64,000 nt of DNA from Ruminococcus sp. (GTDB taxonomy: Bacteria; Bacillota; Clostridia; Oscillospirales; Ruminococcaceae), in NCBI GenBank assembly GCA_029060305.1, contig JAIDUG010000031.1, positions 1 to 64,000 of the forward strand, given 5' to 3'. The position numbers and the translations under genes were made by a program. The first letter of the stretch is position 1, and the number at the start of each line of letters is the position of its first letter. Of this stretch, positions 39,774-47,760 are shown piece after piece. The notes under the pieces are model-generated. The model had not been told where the DNA came from and searched no databases. It saw only the letters and a program-made list of their open reading frames with translations.

Positions 39774-39804
39774 TTTGCCGTTTTTTTCGGAAGAGGTGAA
39801 TAAT

Positions 39805-40593
39805 ATGAGGACTGCTAAAATAATTTCTTGTATTGCACTGGTTATTCAGATTTTTACTGCAATTTTCACTGAATCAGTCAGTATGGCTATAAAAGATATA
39901 TTCGATTTTTCACAGTACGGCGACGGTTTTTTTCCGCTGATTATTTTAAACTCTATACTTTTCTTATGTATTCCGTTTGTATATTTATTTGTATTTTTAG
40001 GAATGAAGAAAAACAGTCCTTTATTTTACTTTCTGTCAGCAACCGTATTGCTTCCCTCTACATTGGTTATATCGACGCTTGATTACGCTTATTTTTTATT
40101 CTTTGCCGTTCCGTGCGTATTGCTTGCCGTTTCGGCAGTAGTCGTATATATTGACGGTAATCGGAAAGGAAATCGTGAGGGATTACAGAAAACAAAGTTG
40201 ATGAGAATGTCAAAAATTACCGCTTTGGTGGCTATTATCATACCGGTTATTTTCCAGATTGCAAATATTGATTTTCAATATGAATATCTTCTCGCTACCG
40301 GTGTTATTGAATCCCGTGAGGGTCACGCCGGAGCAGGTTCAATCCTAAATCTTGTATGGGCAGTTTTACCTTTTGTATATCTTTTCACCATTTCCGCACT
40401 TTTCAGGGTAAAAAAATGCAATACCGGACTTTATCTTGCCTCGGCTATTCTCCTTTTCCCTTTTGCGTTACTGTTTTTTATGGACGAAATAACCTTTATT
40501 TATATAATTCCCTGCGTATTGCTGACCGTCTCGGCAGTAATCGCAAACATTGACAAGAAAAATCAAAAAGTTAAAAATTTAATTAGGAGCTGA
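39805..40593 (+). CDS. Membrane protein with internal duplication, in the lysine operon
   Basis: A 262-residue protein with about eight hydrophobic segments. The two halves are related: IPFVYLFVFLGM, then FAVPCVLLAVSAVVVYIDG in the first and LPFVYLFTISALF, then IIPCVLLTVSAVIANID in the second, each after a TM segment and a soluble loop. GAGGTG precedes the ATG at 39805. The family is not recognised. Its place between dapA and dapB under a lysine riboswitch suggests, without proof, a role in lysine or diaminopimelate movement. Confidence 0.8.
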   Translation: MRTAKIISCIALVIQIFTAIFTESVSMAIKDIFDFSQYGDGFFPLIILNSILFLCIPFVYLFVFLGMKKNSPLFYFLSATVLLPSTLVISTLDYAYFLFFAVPCVLLAVSAVVVYIDGNRKGNREGLQKTKLMRMSKITALVAIIIPVIFQIANIDFQYEYLLATGVIESREGHAGAGSILNLVWAVLPFVYLFTISALFRVKKCNTGLYLASAILLFPFALLFFMDEITFIYIIPCVLLTVSAVIANIDKKNQKVKNLIRS

Positions 40594-40597
40594 AAAA

Positions 40598-41347
40598 ATG
40601 ACAAATATTGCTATATGCGGTGCTAACGGCAAAATGGGTAAGACCATTTACAACTGCATTAAAGAACGTGAGAACTGTAAAGTTGTTGCAGGAATAGACC
40701 TCTACACTGAACAGTATGCGGATTTTCCGATAGTTGCAACGCCGTCGGAGCTTCCGGTAAAACCTGATGTTATTATAGACTTCTCAAACCCTGCTTCACT
40801 TGACGGACTTCTTGAATACTGTTTGAATACAGGTACTCCGATAGTTGTAGCATCTACAGGTTACAGCGACGAACAGATTCAGAAAATCAAGTCTGCCTCA
40901 CAACAGATTCCAGTATTTTTCACTTTCAATATGTCACTCGGAATAAATCTTCTTGTCGAACTTGCAAAGAAAGCAACAAGCGTACTCGGCGACCAGTTTG
41001 ATATCGAGATAGTTGAAAAACACCACAATCAGAAAATTGACGCTCCGTCAGGTACGGCGATAATGCTTGCAAACGCTATAAATGAAACTCTCGATAACTC
41101 GAAACATCTTGTTTATGACAGACATTCACGTCGTCAGAAACGTGAGAAGTCGGAAATCGGTATGCACGCTATAAGAGGCGGTACAATAGTCGGTGAACAC
41201 GACGTTATATTTGCAGGTCACGACGAGGTTATAACTCTCTCTCATTCCGCTACTTCAAAGACCGTTTTCGCAGAGGGTTCTATAAATGCCGGTATCTTCC
41301 TCAAAGACCAGCCCGCCGGTCTTTACGATATGAGTATGCTGATATGA
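40598..41347 (+). CDS. dapB: 4-hydroxy-tetrahydrodipicolinate reductase
   Basis: Reduces the DapA product on the way to diaminopimelate. The 249-residue protein has the nucleotide site GANGKMGKTI, STGYSDEQ, the catalytic segment VEKHHNQKIDAPSGTA and GEHDVIFAG. TAGGAG precedes the ATG. Its end overlaps the thioesterase start. Confidence 0.97.
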   Translation: MTNIAICGANGKMGKTIYNCIKERENCKVVAGIDLYTEQYADFPIVATPSELPVKPDVIIDFSNPASLDGLLEYCLNTGTPIVVASTGYSDEQIQKIKSASQQIPVFFTFNMSLGINLLVELAKKATSVLGDQFDIEIVEKHHNQKIDAPSGTAIMLANAINETLDNSKHLVYDRHSRRQKREKSEIGMHAIRGGTIVGEHDVIFAGHDEVITLSHSATSKTVFAEGSINAGIFLKDQPAGLYDMSMLI

Positions 41348-41736
41348 CGGAAGAACTTGAAAGAGTAAGGGAGATGTTCCGAAACGACCGTTATGCTACT
41401 GAAACAGGTGCGGTCATTGAAGAAATCGGCGACCATTACGCAAAGGTAAGTCTTGTTATTAACGAACATCACAGAAATGCAGTCGGCGGAATAATGGGCG
41501 GAGTTTATTTCACACTGGCTGACTTTGCTTTTGCCGTTGCTTCTAACTGGAAGAAAGCAGGTACTGTTTCAATAAATTCCGATATATCTTTTATCGGAGT
41601 GCCGAAGACAAACAAGATTATTGCAGAAACTCAGCTTGTAAAAAACGGCAGGTCTACTTGCTGTTATAATGTAAGCGTTACTGACGAAATCGGTACTCCT
41701 GTATCAGCGGTGAAGATTGTCGGATTCCACAAGTGA
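41344..41736 (+). CDS. PaaI-type hotdog thioesterase
   Basis: A 130-residue hotdog-fold protein with HHRNAVGGIMGGVYFTLADF, the PaaI-type active-site segment (Gly-Gly-x-x-x-x-x-x-Asp), and a final beta sheet. Such enzymes hydrolyse acyl-CoA thioesters. ATGA overlap with dapB shows coupling. A terminator follows at 41743. Confidence 0.9.
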   Translation: MTEELERVREMFRNDRYATETGAVIEEIGDHYAKVSLVINEHHRNAVGGIMGGVYFTLADFAFAVASNWKKAGTVSINSDISFIGVPKTNKIIAETQLVKNGRSTCCYNVSVTDEIGTPVSAVKIVGFHK

Positions 41737-41742
41737 TTCATA

Positions 41743-41762
41743 GGGACGTGTGAAAACGTCCC
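41743..41762 (+). terminator. Terminator of the lysine operon
   Basis: GGGACGT and ACGTCCC form a 7-base stem followed by TTTTCT. Confidence 0.85.
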
Positions 41763-41953
41763 TTTTCTGATATTCAGGTCAGTGATTATGACGGGATAAA
41801 ATATGTTTTCTGAAAATTCAGCGAACTGTCCAAAAACAAATATTGTACGTTGTACATATTGACGATTTTAAAAATCGGGTCTTTTAATTTTCACGGAATG
41901 ATGTTAAAATAGACTTGATTGATTGCAAAAATACTATGAAAATGGTGAAAGAA

Positions 41954-43927
41954 ATGAACAAGGAAAAAATTATACATATCGCAGTTGTTGTAGCCGGTAT
42001 CGACGAGGAATATCAGAATAACATTATCAGCGGTATAAACAAGTATGTCAATGAACATAATATTAATGTATCATGTTTTGCATCATATGGCGGTTCACTC
42101 AGTGATACTTACGAAAACAGTAATATTGAATTATCATATTTTGCGGCACATGGCGGTATGCTGAAAAGCAGACGTTTTGATATGGGTGAGTACAGCATTT
42201 ACGACCTGATAAATTTCAACGCTTTTGACGGTACAATCCTTATGACAAATACTATCTGCGATTCAGAAATAAAAGAAAACATTATCAGACGTGTTGCAGA
42301 ATCGGGCATACCGGCGGTAGTTTTCGATTGTCACGATTATCCACATCTTTACAATATCAGCATAGACAACAGTTCAGCAATGACGGACGTTATAAAACAC
42401 ATTATTGAAGTCCATAAAGCTAAGGTGATAAACTTTATTTCAGGACCTCTTTCCAATCCGGAAGCTACTGACCGTTATCACGCATTTCTGAACGTTATGA
42501 AAGAGAGTAATCTTCCGGTTGATGAAAAAAGAATATTTTTCGGGGAGTTCAGAAGTCAGGACGGTCGGCAGGCTATTGAAGAATTTCTGCAATCGGGACT
42601 TTCTATGCCTGATGCTTTTATATGTGCTAATGATGCAATGGCACTTACGGCTATTTCCGCACTCGAAAAAGCAGGCTATAAAGTCCCCGACGACGTGCTT
42701 GTCACCGGATTTGACAATACTTATAATGCAAGGAATTTCTGCCCTGTGCTTACTTCCGTTGACAGACCGCTCACTGAAATGGGTTATAAGTCTGTTGAGA
42801 TAATCATGGAAATATTAAATGGTGGAAGTCCGGAAAAAAGTATTAATCTTGTATCTTCTCCTGTTTTTGCGGAAAGCTGTGGCTGTAAAACGGAAGATAA
42901 CGGCGATTTCATAAATTACAAGAAACGTACTTACAAGAGAATTGAAAATATCAATCTCGGTACTTCCATTCTTAACCGCCTTACAGCAGGACTTGCGGAA
43001 ACTGAGGAAATCAATGAGGCTATGGACGTTCTCAGCAGTTTTGTTGAGGAACTGGGTTGCGACAAATTCAGTCTTTGTCTCACTGAAAACTGGCAGGATA
43101 CGATAGTTTCAGATGTTTCAACGATTGAAACGGAAAAGAATTATTCCGTCTATATGACAGCTCCATTGATATGGGAAAAAGGTAAAAGACATTCGTGCGG
43201 ATATTTTCCGAGCAGGAATATGTTTCCCGAGCCGGTTAAAAAAGGCGGTAATGTGAATTATTTTCTGCCATTGCATTTCCGTGAAAGATGTCTGGGTTAC
43301 TATATCATAACAAACAGTGACTTTCCTGTATATAGTCTGTTGTGCCATAGTCTTACGTTGAATCTCAGCAATTCGCTTGAAAATATCCGCAAACTTATCC
43401 ACTTGAATAAGGCTATGGACGAACTCAACCGACTTTATGTAATTGACCCTATGTGCAATATCTACAACAGAAACGGCTTTATAAATCTTGCTGATATAAA
43501 ATTCCGTGAATGTGCGGAAAAGAAACAGAAAGTTATGTTGACATTCATTGATATGGACGGTCTGAAATTCATTAACGACAATTACGGTCACAATGAGGGC
43601 GACTTTGCTATACAGCGACTTGCCGGAGTTATTCAGGACAGTTGTATTGACGGTATCTGTGCAAGGTTCGGTGGTGACGAATTTATCGTGTTCACTTCTG
43701 ATGCTGTAGAGGGTGACGACGATGCTTTTAAAAGACGTTTCACTTCCAAAATCGAGGGAATGAATAACATTATCAAAAAACCTTATACACTTTCGGCAAG
43801 CGTAGGAAGTGTTATTGCGTATGCCGGAGACGGTGCTACATTATACAGCATCATAAAACAGGCTGACGAAAAAATGTATGAAGTCAAGAAACAACGTAAA
43901 AATTCGAGAATGGCTTCCGGAAAATAA
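41954..43927 (+). CDS. LacI-type ligand-binding domain fused to a GGDEF diguanylate cyclase
   Basis: A soluble protein of 657 residues from ATG 41954 (in-frame starts up to 41915 are possible; none has a strong ribosome site). Residues about 1-300 are a LacI/GalR-type periplasmic-binding fold without its DNA-binding helix: IHIAVVVAGIDEEYQNNI, PDAFICANDAMAL, VPDDVLVTGFDNTYNARNF. A GAF-like middle part follows, then GGDEF with LTFIDMDGLKFINDNYGH and intact ARFGGDEFIVF near 573. It should make cyclic di-GMP in response to a cytoplasmic sugar-like ligand. A weak TAAAAT box lies at 41905. Confidence 0.9.
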   Translation: MNKEKIIHIAVVVAGIDEEYQNNIISGINKYVNEHNINVSCFASYGGSLSDTYENSNIELSYFAAHGGMLKSRRFDMGEYSIYDLINFNAFDGTILMTNTICDSEIKENIIRRVAESGIPAVVFDCHDYPHLYNISIDNSSAMTDVIKHIIEVHKAKVINFISGPLSNPEATDRYHAFLNVMKESNLPVDEKRIFFGEFRSQDGRQAIEEFLQSGLSMPDAFICANDAMALTAISALEKAGYKVPDDVLVTGFDNTYNARNFCPVLTSVDRPLTEMGYKSVEIIMEILNGGSPEKSINLVSSPVFAESCGCKTEDNGDFINYKKRTYKRIENINLGTSILNRLTAGLAETEEINEAMDVLSSFVEELGCDKFSLCLTENWQDTIVSDVSTIETEKNYSVYMTAPLIWEKGKRHSCGYFPSRNMFPEPVKKGGNVNYFLPLHFRERCLGYYIITNSDFPVYSLLCHSLTLNLSNSLENIRKLIHLNKAMDELNRLYVIDPMCNIYNRNGFINLADIKFRECAEKKQKVMLTFIDMDGLKFINDNYGHNEGDFAIQRLAGVIQDSCIDGICARFGGDEFIVFTSDAVEGDDDAFKRRFTSKIEGMNNIIKKPYTLSASVGSVIAYAGDGATLYSIIKQADEKMYEVKKQRKNSRMASGK

Positions 43928-43958
43928 TTACAATACGGTTAAAAATATCGGAATATTC

Positions 43959-43987
43959 TTGACAAATCGAATTATTCATTGTATAAT
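43959..43987 (+). promoter_or_regulatory. Promoter of rtcB and its leader
   Basis: TTGACA, 17 bases, TATAAT on the plus strand; the transcript should start near 43994, about 200 bases before rtcB. Confidence 0.9.
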
Positions 43988-44020
43988 AAATACATATTCT
44001 ATGAAAGGACGGTGAACACC

Positions 44021-44101
44021 ATGACAATCTATTATAATTATCTTCTCACAATATGTAATCAAATTAAGCATGGGGTTTGCCTGTATGTTTCCGTACGCTG
44101 A
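44021..44101 (+). CDS. Possible 26-residue leader peptide before rtcB
   Basis: A short frame (MTIYYNYLLTICNQ, then 12 more residues, ending VSVR) with GGTGA just upstream of its ATG. It lies between the promoter and the terminator at 44133, as attenuator leader peptides do. It has four Tyr codons, three of them at positions 4, 5 and 7. Its stop at 44099 is 31 bases before the terminator stem. Confidence 0.4.
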   Translation: MTIYYNYLLTICNQIKHGVCLYVSVR

Positions 44102-44132
44102 CGGCGTTCACGGAGTTTTATGCATTATAACG

Positions 44133-44162
44133 GCGTTCCTGTTATGCAGGAACGCTTTTTTT
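44133..44162 (+). terminator. Strong terminator inside the rtcB leader
   Basis: GCGTTCCTG and CAGGAACGC form a 9-base stem with a five-base loop and seven T. It lies after the promoter and 38 bases before rtcB, so rtcB needs read-through, or the leader is itself a small RNA. A second GGCGTTC at 44103-44109 could pair with CAGGAACGC as an alternative fold. Confidence 0.9.
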
Positions 44163-44200
44163 GCGTTTTTCAGGCAGACCGGAAAGGAATATTTATTCTT

Positions 44201-45406
44201 ATGTTGATTCTCAACGGCAGATATAATTCTGCAAAAGTATTTACGGATGTTATTGACCAGAGTTCCATAGCACAGATTATTGAACTCTGCAACCAGTCTG
44301 TAACCGAAAATTCAAAGATACGTATTATGCCGGATGTACACGCAGGAGCAGGGTGTACAATCGGTACTACAATGACGGTTACCGACAAGGCTATTCCGAA
44401 CCTCGTGGGCGTTGATATAGGTTGCGGTATGGAAACGGTTAAACTCAAGGAAAAACATATTGAACCTCAGAAACTTGACAAACTTATTTACAGGGTTATA
44501 CCGTCAGGATTTTCAATAAGGAAGAAACGTCACCGCTATATTGAAAAAATAAATCTTGCCGAACTTTACTGTTCAGAACACGTAAACATTGACCGTGCTG
44601 AGTTAAGCATGGGTACTCTCGGCGGTGGAAATCATTTCATTGAAGCCGACAAGGGTAGTGACGGAAGCATTTATATAGTTATACATTCAGGTTCACGACA
44701 TCTGGGAGTCGAGACTGCTAAATACTATCAGGAACAGGCTTACAACAATCTGAACAGAAGTTCACAGGCGGACGTTGCCGAGCTTATAGCAAGACTTAAA
44801 GCAGAGGGAAAAGCCAAACATATTGAATCGGAAATAAAGAAACTCAAAAATACAAAGACTACTGATATTCCGAAACATCTCGCTTATACAGAGGGAAGAC
44901 TTTTTGAGCAGTATATTCACGATATGAAAATAGTACAGGAGTTTGCACGCCTTAATCGTCTTGCAATGATGGACGAAATTATAAAAGGTATGGGACTTCA
45001 CGTTGTTGAACAGTTTACGACAATTCACAACTATATTGATACTGAAAGTATGATACTCAGAAAAGGTGCTGTTTCCGCAAAAGAGGGTGAAAGACTTCTC
45101 ATTCCGATAAATATGCGTGACGGAAGTCTCATCTGTACTGGCAAAGGCAATCCCGACTGGAATTATTCAGCACCTCACGGAGCAGGCAGATTAATGTCAC
45201 GTTCACAGGCAAAACAGAGTTTCACGGTATCGGAGTACAAGAAACAGATGAAAGGTATTTATACTACTTCCGTCAATTCCGGTACGCTTGACGAATGTCC
45301 GATGGCTTACAAGTCAGTTGACGATATTATCGGCAATATCACTGAAACAGCGGAAATAGTTGACGTTATAAAACCGATTTACAATTTCAAGGCAGGGGAG
45401 GAATAA
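44201..45406 (+). CDS. rtcB: RtcB family RNA ligase
   Basis: Joins RNA ends with 2',3'-cyclic phosphate or 3'-phosphate to 5'-OH, using GTP and manganese. The protein (401 residues from ATG 44201) has MPDVHAGAGCTIGTTM, the metal-binding GVDIGCGMETV, LGGGNHFIE, HSGSRHLG, and the guanylated His in SAPHGAGRLMSRSQAK. AAAGGA lies about 12 bases before the ATG; the upstream frame through the terminator is not believed. It is shorter than E. coli RtcB proper. A small basic gene follows five bases later. Confidence 0.93.
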   Translation: MLILNGRYNSAKVFTDVIDQSSIAQIIELCNQSVTENSKIRIMPDVHAGAGCTIGTTMTVTDKAIPNLVGVDIGCGMETVKLKEKHIEPQKLDKLIYRVIPSGFSIRKKRHRYIEKINLAELYCSEHVNIDRAELSMGTLGGGNHFIEADKGSDGSIYIVIHSGSRHLGVETAKYYQEQAYNNLNRSSQADVAELIARLKAEGKAKHIESEIKKLKNTKTTDIPKHLAYTEGRLFEQYIHDMKIVQEFARLNRLAMMDEIIKGMGLHVVEQFTTIHNYIDTESMILRKGAVSAKEGERLLIPINMRDGSLICTGKGNPDWNYSAPHGAGRLMSRSQAKQSFTVSEYKKQMKGIYTTSVNSGTLDECPMAYKSVDDIIGNITETAEIVDVIKPIYNFKAGEE

Positions 45407-45411
45407 TTTCT

Positions 45412-45570
45412 ATGAATTTTGTGCCTTACGAAAAACTCAGCAAAAAGGAAAAACGCAGGATTGACAGTCTGAAACGCCGTGACTGGTCGGGACTGAATCC
45501 GGTGACAAGGATTGCAGAGGAAAACAAAAAGTATTCACGCAAGGAAAAACACCCTACAAAGTATATCTGA
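45412..45570 (+). CDS. Small basic protein downstream of rtcB
   Basis: A 52-residue, strongly basic protein: YEKLSKKEKRRIDSLKRR, then DWSGLNPVTRIAEENKKYS and a short KEKHPTKYI end. GGGGAGG lies well placed before the ATG, just after the rtcB stop, and a terminator follows. The basic helical N-terminus suggests RNA or ribosome binding. It was below the usual length cut-off but has every sign of a real gene. Confidence 0.75.
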   Translation: MNFVPYEKLSKKEKRRIDSLKRRDWSGLNPVTRIAEENKKYSRKEKHPTKYI

Positions 45571-45578
45571 ATTTTTAT

Positions 45579-45598
45579 GCACGTTCTCCGGAGCGTGC
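45579..45598 (+). terminator. Terminator of rtcB and the small basic gene
   Basis: GCACGTTC and GAGCGTGC pair over eight bases with loop TCCG, followed by TTTTTTC. Confidence 0.9.
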
Positions 45599-45677
45599 TT
45601 TTTTCTTGCAATATGCTACAAAAAGTTGACAAAATTTACAACGAAAATCCCCAAAATGCAGAAAAAATAAAATATTC

Positions 45678-45706
45678 TTGAAAAAAACTGTCTGATGTGC
45701 TATAAT
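45678..45706 (+). promoter_or_regulatory. Promoter of the permease operon
   Basis: TTGAAA, 17 bases, TATAAT on the plus strand. Confidence 0.85.
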
Positions 45707-45754
45707 TTCAGATGTGCGTAATTATAATATTTTATAACAGGAGGTTAGTTTTTT

Positions 45755-47107
45755 ATGGTAACAGCACAAATTTTTGCCGTTGTAATATTCGTGGCGATGT
45801 TCATATTAATTGTCATGGATAAAATTGAACGGCATTACGTCACTCTCGGCAGTGGACTGCTTACTTTTATAGTGGTTTTCGGTATCTGCATGAGAAGTGG
45901 CGAATCTATCTGGAATACTTTGGCTTTAAAGGGCTTTGCGACCAAAGATTTCTGGTATCAGGTCACGGAAAGCGAAAGCAAAGGTATTAACTGGGCAACT
46001 ATTATTTTCATTGCCGGAATGATGGTAATGGTTGAGGGTATGGCAAAAGCGGGATTTTTCCGCTGGCTCTGTATGAAAATAGCATTTCTTGTAAAGTGCA
46101 AGACTATTCCGGTATTCATAACTTTCATGATAATGTCAGCAGTATTGTCGATGTTCATTGACAGTATCACCGTTATCATGTTTCTTGCTGCGGTAACGAT
46201 TGAACTTTCGCAGTTACTTAAATTCAACCCCGTGCCTATGATTCTTTCTGAAATATTCTGTGCAAATTTAGGCGGTTCAGCTACAATGTGCGGAGACCCT
46301 CCGAATATAATCGTCGGTACAGCGTTAGGTTATTCGTTTGTTGACTTCCTCACAAATACAGGACTTGTTGCAGGAATTTCACTGATATTCTCAATAGTTT
46401 TCTTTTACTTCATTTTCAGAAAAGAACTCGTCACTAACGGTAACGAAAAAGTGGATATGTCAAAATTCCCGAAACCAAGCGAGGCTATCACAAACAAACG
46501 TGACTTTATAATAAGCAGTGTTATTTTCGGCTGTGCTGTCGTACTTCTTATCACTCATTCGGTTACACATCTTACCGTCGCAACAATCGGACTTTTTATC
46601 GCTGTTATCACTATTATAGCGTTTGCGAAAGATGCTATTGAACTTCTCAAAAAGGTTGACTATAAAACACTTCTGTTTTTCGTGGGATTGTTTGTAGTAG
46701 TCGGCGGACTTGAGGAAACAGGCATACTTGAAATAATCGCTGACTTCATTGAAAAAATCAGCGGTGGTAACGCAAAAATTATGATTGTAATTATTCTGTG
46801 GATTTCCGCAGTTGCGAGTGCTTTCGTTGACAATATACCTTTTGCCGCTACAATGGTACCTGTTATTCAGAGCCTTGCACAGACTTCAGGCGTACCGCTT
46901 CCCACACTTGCGTGGACTCTTTCAATCGGTACTGACATCGGCGGAAGTGCTACACCTATCGGAGCTTCTGCAAATGTTGTCGGCACTTCCGTCGCTACAA
47001 AGAACGGCTATCCGATTGGTTGGGGAAAATACTGTAAGAAACTTGCACCTGCAACTGTTATAGTGCTTGCAATTTCAACAGCTTACATTTTTATGAGATA
47101 CTTATAA
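45755..47107 (+). CDS. ArsB/NhaD-type ion permease
   Basis: A 450-residue inner-membrane protein with about 11 hydrophobic segments. It has the duplicated core of the ion-transporter superfamily: FIAGMMVMVEGMAKAGFFRW near 88, then GGSATMCGDPPNIIVGTALGY near 175 and the second copy IGGSATPIGASANVVGTSVA near 405. It is closest to the pink-eyed-dilution (P protein)-like branch, whose ion is not certain; arsenite is unlikely without other ars genes. AGGAGG precedes the ATG. It is followed by a cytidylate-kinase-like gene after 16 bases. Confidence 0.9.
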   Translation: MVTAQIFAVVIFVAMFILIVMDKIERHYVTLGSGLLTFIVVFGICMRSGESIWNTLALKGFATKDFWYQVTESESKGINWATIIFIAGMMVMVEGMAKAGFFRWLCMKIAFLVKCKTIPVFITFMIMSAVLSMFIDSITVIMFLAAVTIELSQLLKFNPVPMILSEIFCANLGGSATMCGDPPNIIVGTALGYSFVDFLTNTGLVAGISLIFSIVFFYFIFRKELVTNGNEKVDMSKFPKPSEAITNKRDFIISSVIFGCAVVLLITHSVTHLTVATIGLFIAVITIIAFAKDAIELLKKVDYKTLLFFVGLFVVVGGLEETGILEIIADFIEKISGGNAKIMIVIILWISAVASAFVDNIPFAATMVPVIQSLAQTSGVPLPTLAWTLSIGTDIGGSATPIGASANVVGTSVATKNGYPIGWGKYCKKLAPATVIVLAISTAYIFMRYL

Positions 47108-47123
47108 TATCAGGAGGAATTTT

Positions 47124-47717
47124 ATGGGACAGATTATTATTTCGGTCGGCAGAGAGTTCGGAAGCGGTGGTCGTGTAATTGCGGAAGCTCTCGCTGAAAG
47201 ATTCAATATACCGATATATGACCGTCATCTGATTACTGAAATAGCTGAAAGAACGGGGCTTACTCCGGAAGAAATCGAAAGATACAACGAACACCCTAAA
47301 AAGAAAATTATTTCAAGACGTGTGAGAGGTTACAGCAACTCAATAGAAGATAATATAGCAGAAATGCAGTTTAATTTCCTCAACGAGAAGTCGGAAAGCG
47401 GAGAGTCTTTTGTAGTAGTCGGAAGATGTTCTGAAACCAAACTGAAGAATAATCCCGCACTTATTTCGCTTTTCATTCTGGCAGATATGGAAGCTAAAGT
47501 GAAACGTGTAATGAAAGTTTACGAATTGTCGGAAGATGATGCTATTGAATTTATCCGCAAAAAAGACAAGAAAAGAAAACGTTATCACAACTATCATTGC
47601 TCGGGACACTGGGGAGATTCAAGACTTTATGACCTCTGTATAAACAGCAGTCGCCTTGGTATTGACAAAACCGTTGATTACCTCGAGGACTACATAAGAG
47701 CAAGAACAGATATATAA
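47124..47717 (+). CDS. Cytidylate-kinase-like family protein
   Basis: A 197-residue P-loop protein: IIISVGREFGSGGRVIAEAL at the start (the P-loop is REFGSGG rather than GxxxxGK), IYDRHLITEIAERTG, VVVGRCSE and the lid-like DKKRKRYHNYHCSGHWGD. The family (Cytidylate_kin2) is distinct from true Cmk; its substrate is unknown. It is coexpressed with the permease upstream, a pairing that may reflect nucleotide- or signal-linked control of transport. Confidence 0.88.
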   Translation: MGQIIISVGREFGSGGRVIAEALAERFNIPIYDRHLITEIAERTGLTPEEIERYNEHPKKKIISRRVRGYSNSIEDNIAEMQFNFLNEKSESGESFVVVGRCSETKLKNNPALISLFILADMEAKVKRVMKVYELSEDDAIEFIRKKDKKRKRYHNYHCSGHWGDSRLYDLCINSSRLGIDKTVDYLEDYIRARTDI

Positions 47718-47724
47718 AAAAATT

Positions 47725-47744
47725 CGGGTACAGAAATGTACCCG
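47725..47744. terminator. Bidirectional terminator between convergent operons
   Basis: CGGGTACA and TGTACCCG form an 8-base stem with loop GAAA; ATTTTT follows on the plus strand and T-rich sequence on the minus strand. Confidence 0.85.
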
Positions 47745-47760
47745 ATATTTTTATGACTTA

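Noticed and set aside
41860..41880. Palindrome GATTTTAAAAATC as a terminator or operator
   Set aside because: A/T-only and short-looped, it may occur by chance in this A/T-rich gap; nothing else supports a function.
44120..44200. N-terminal extension of RtcB (27 residues)
   Set aside because: It runs through a strong terminator stem and does not look like RtcB; the family start fits ATG 44201.
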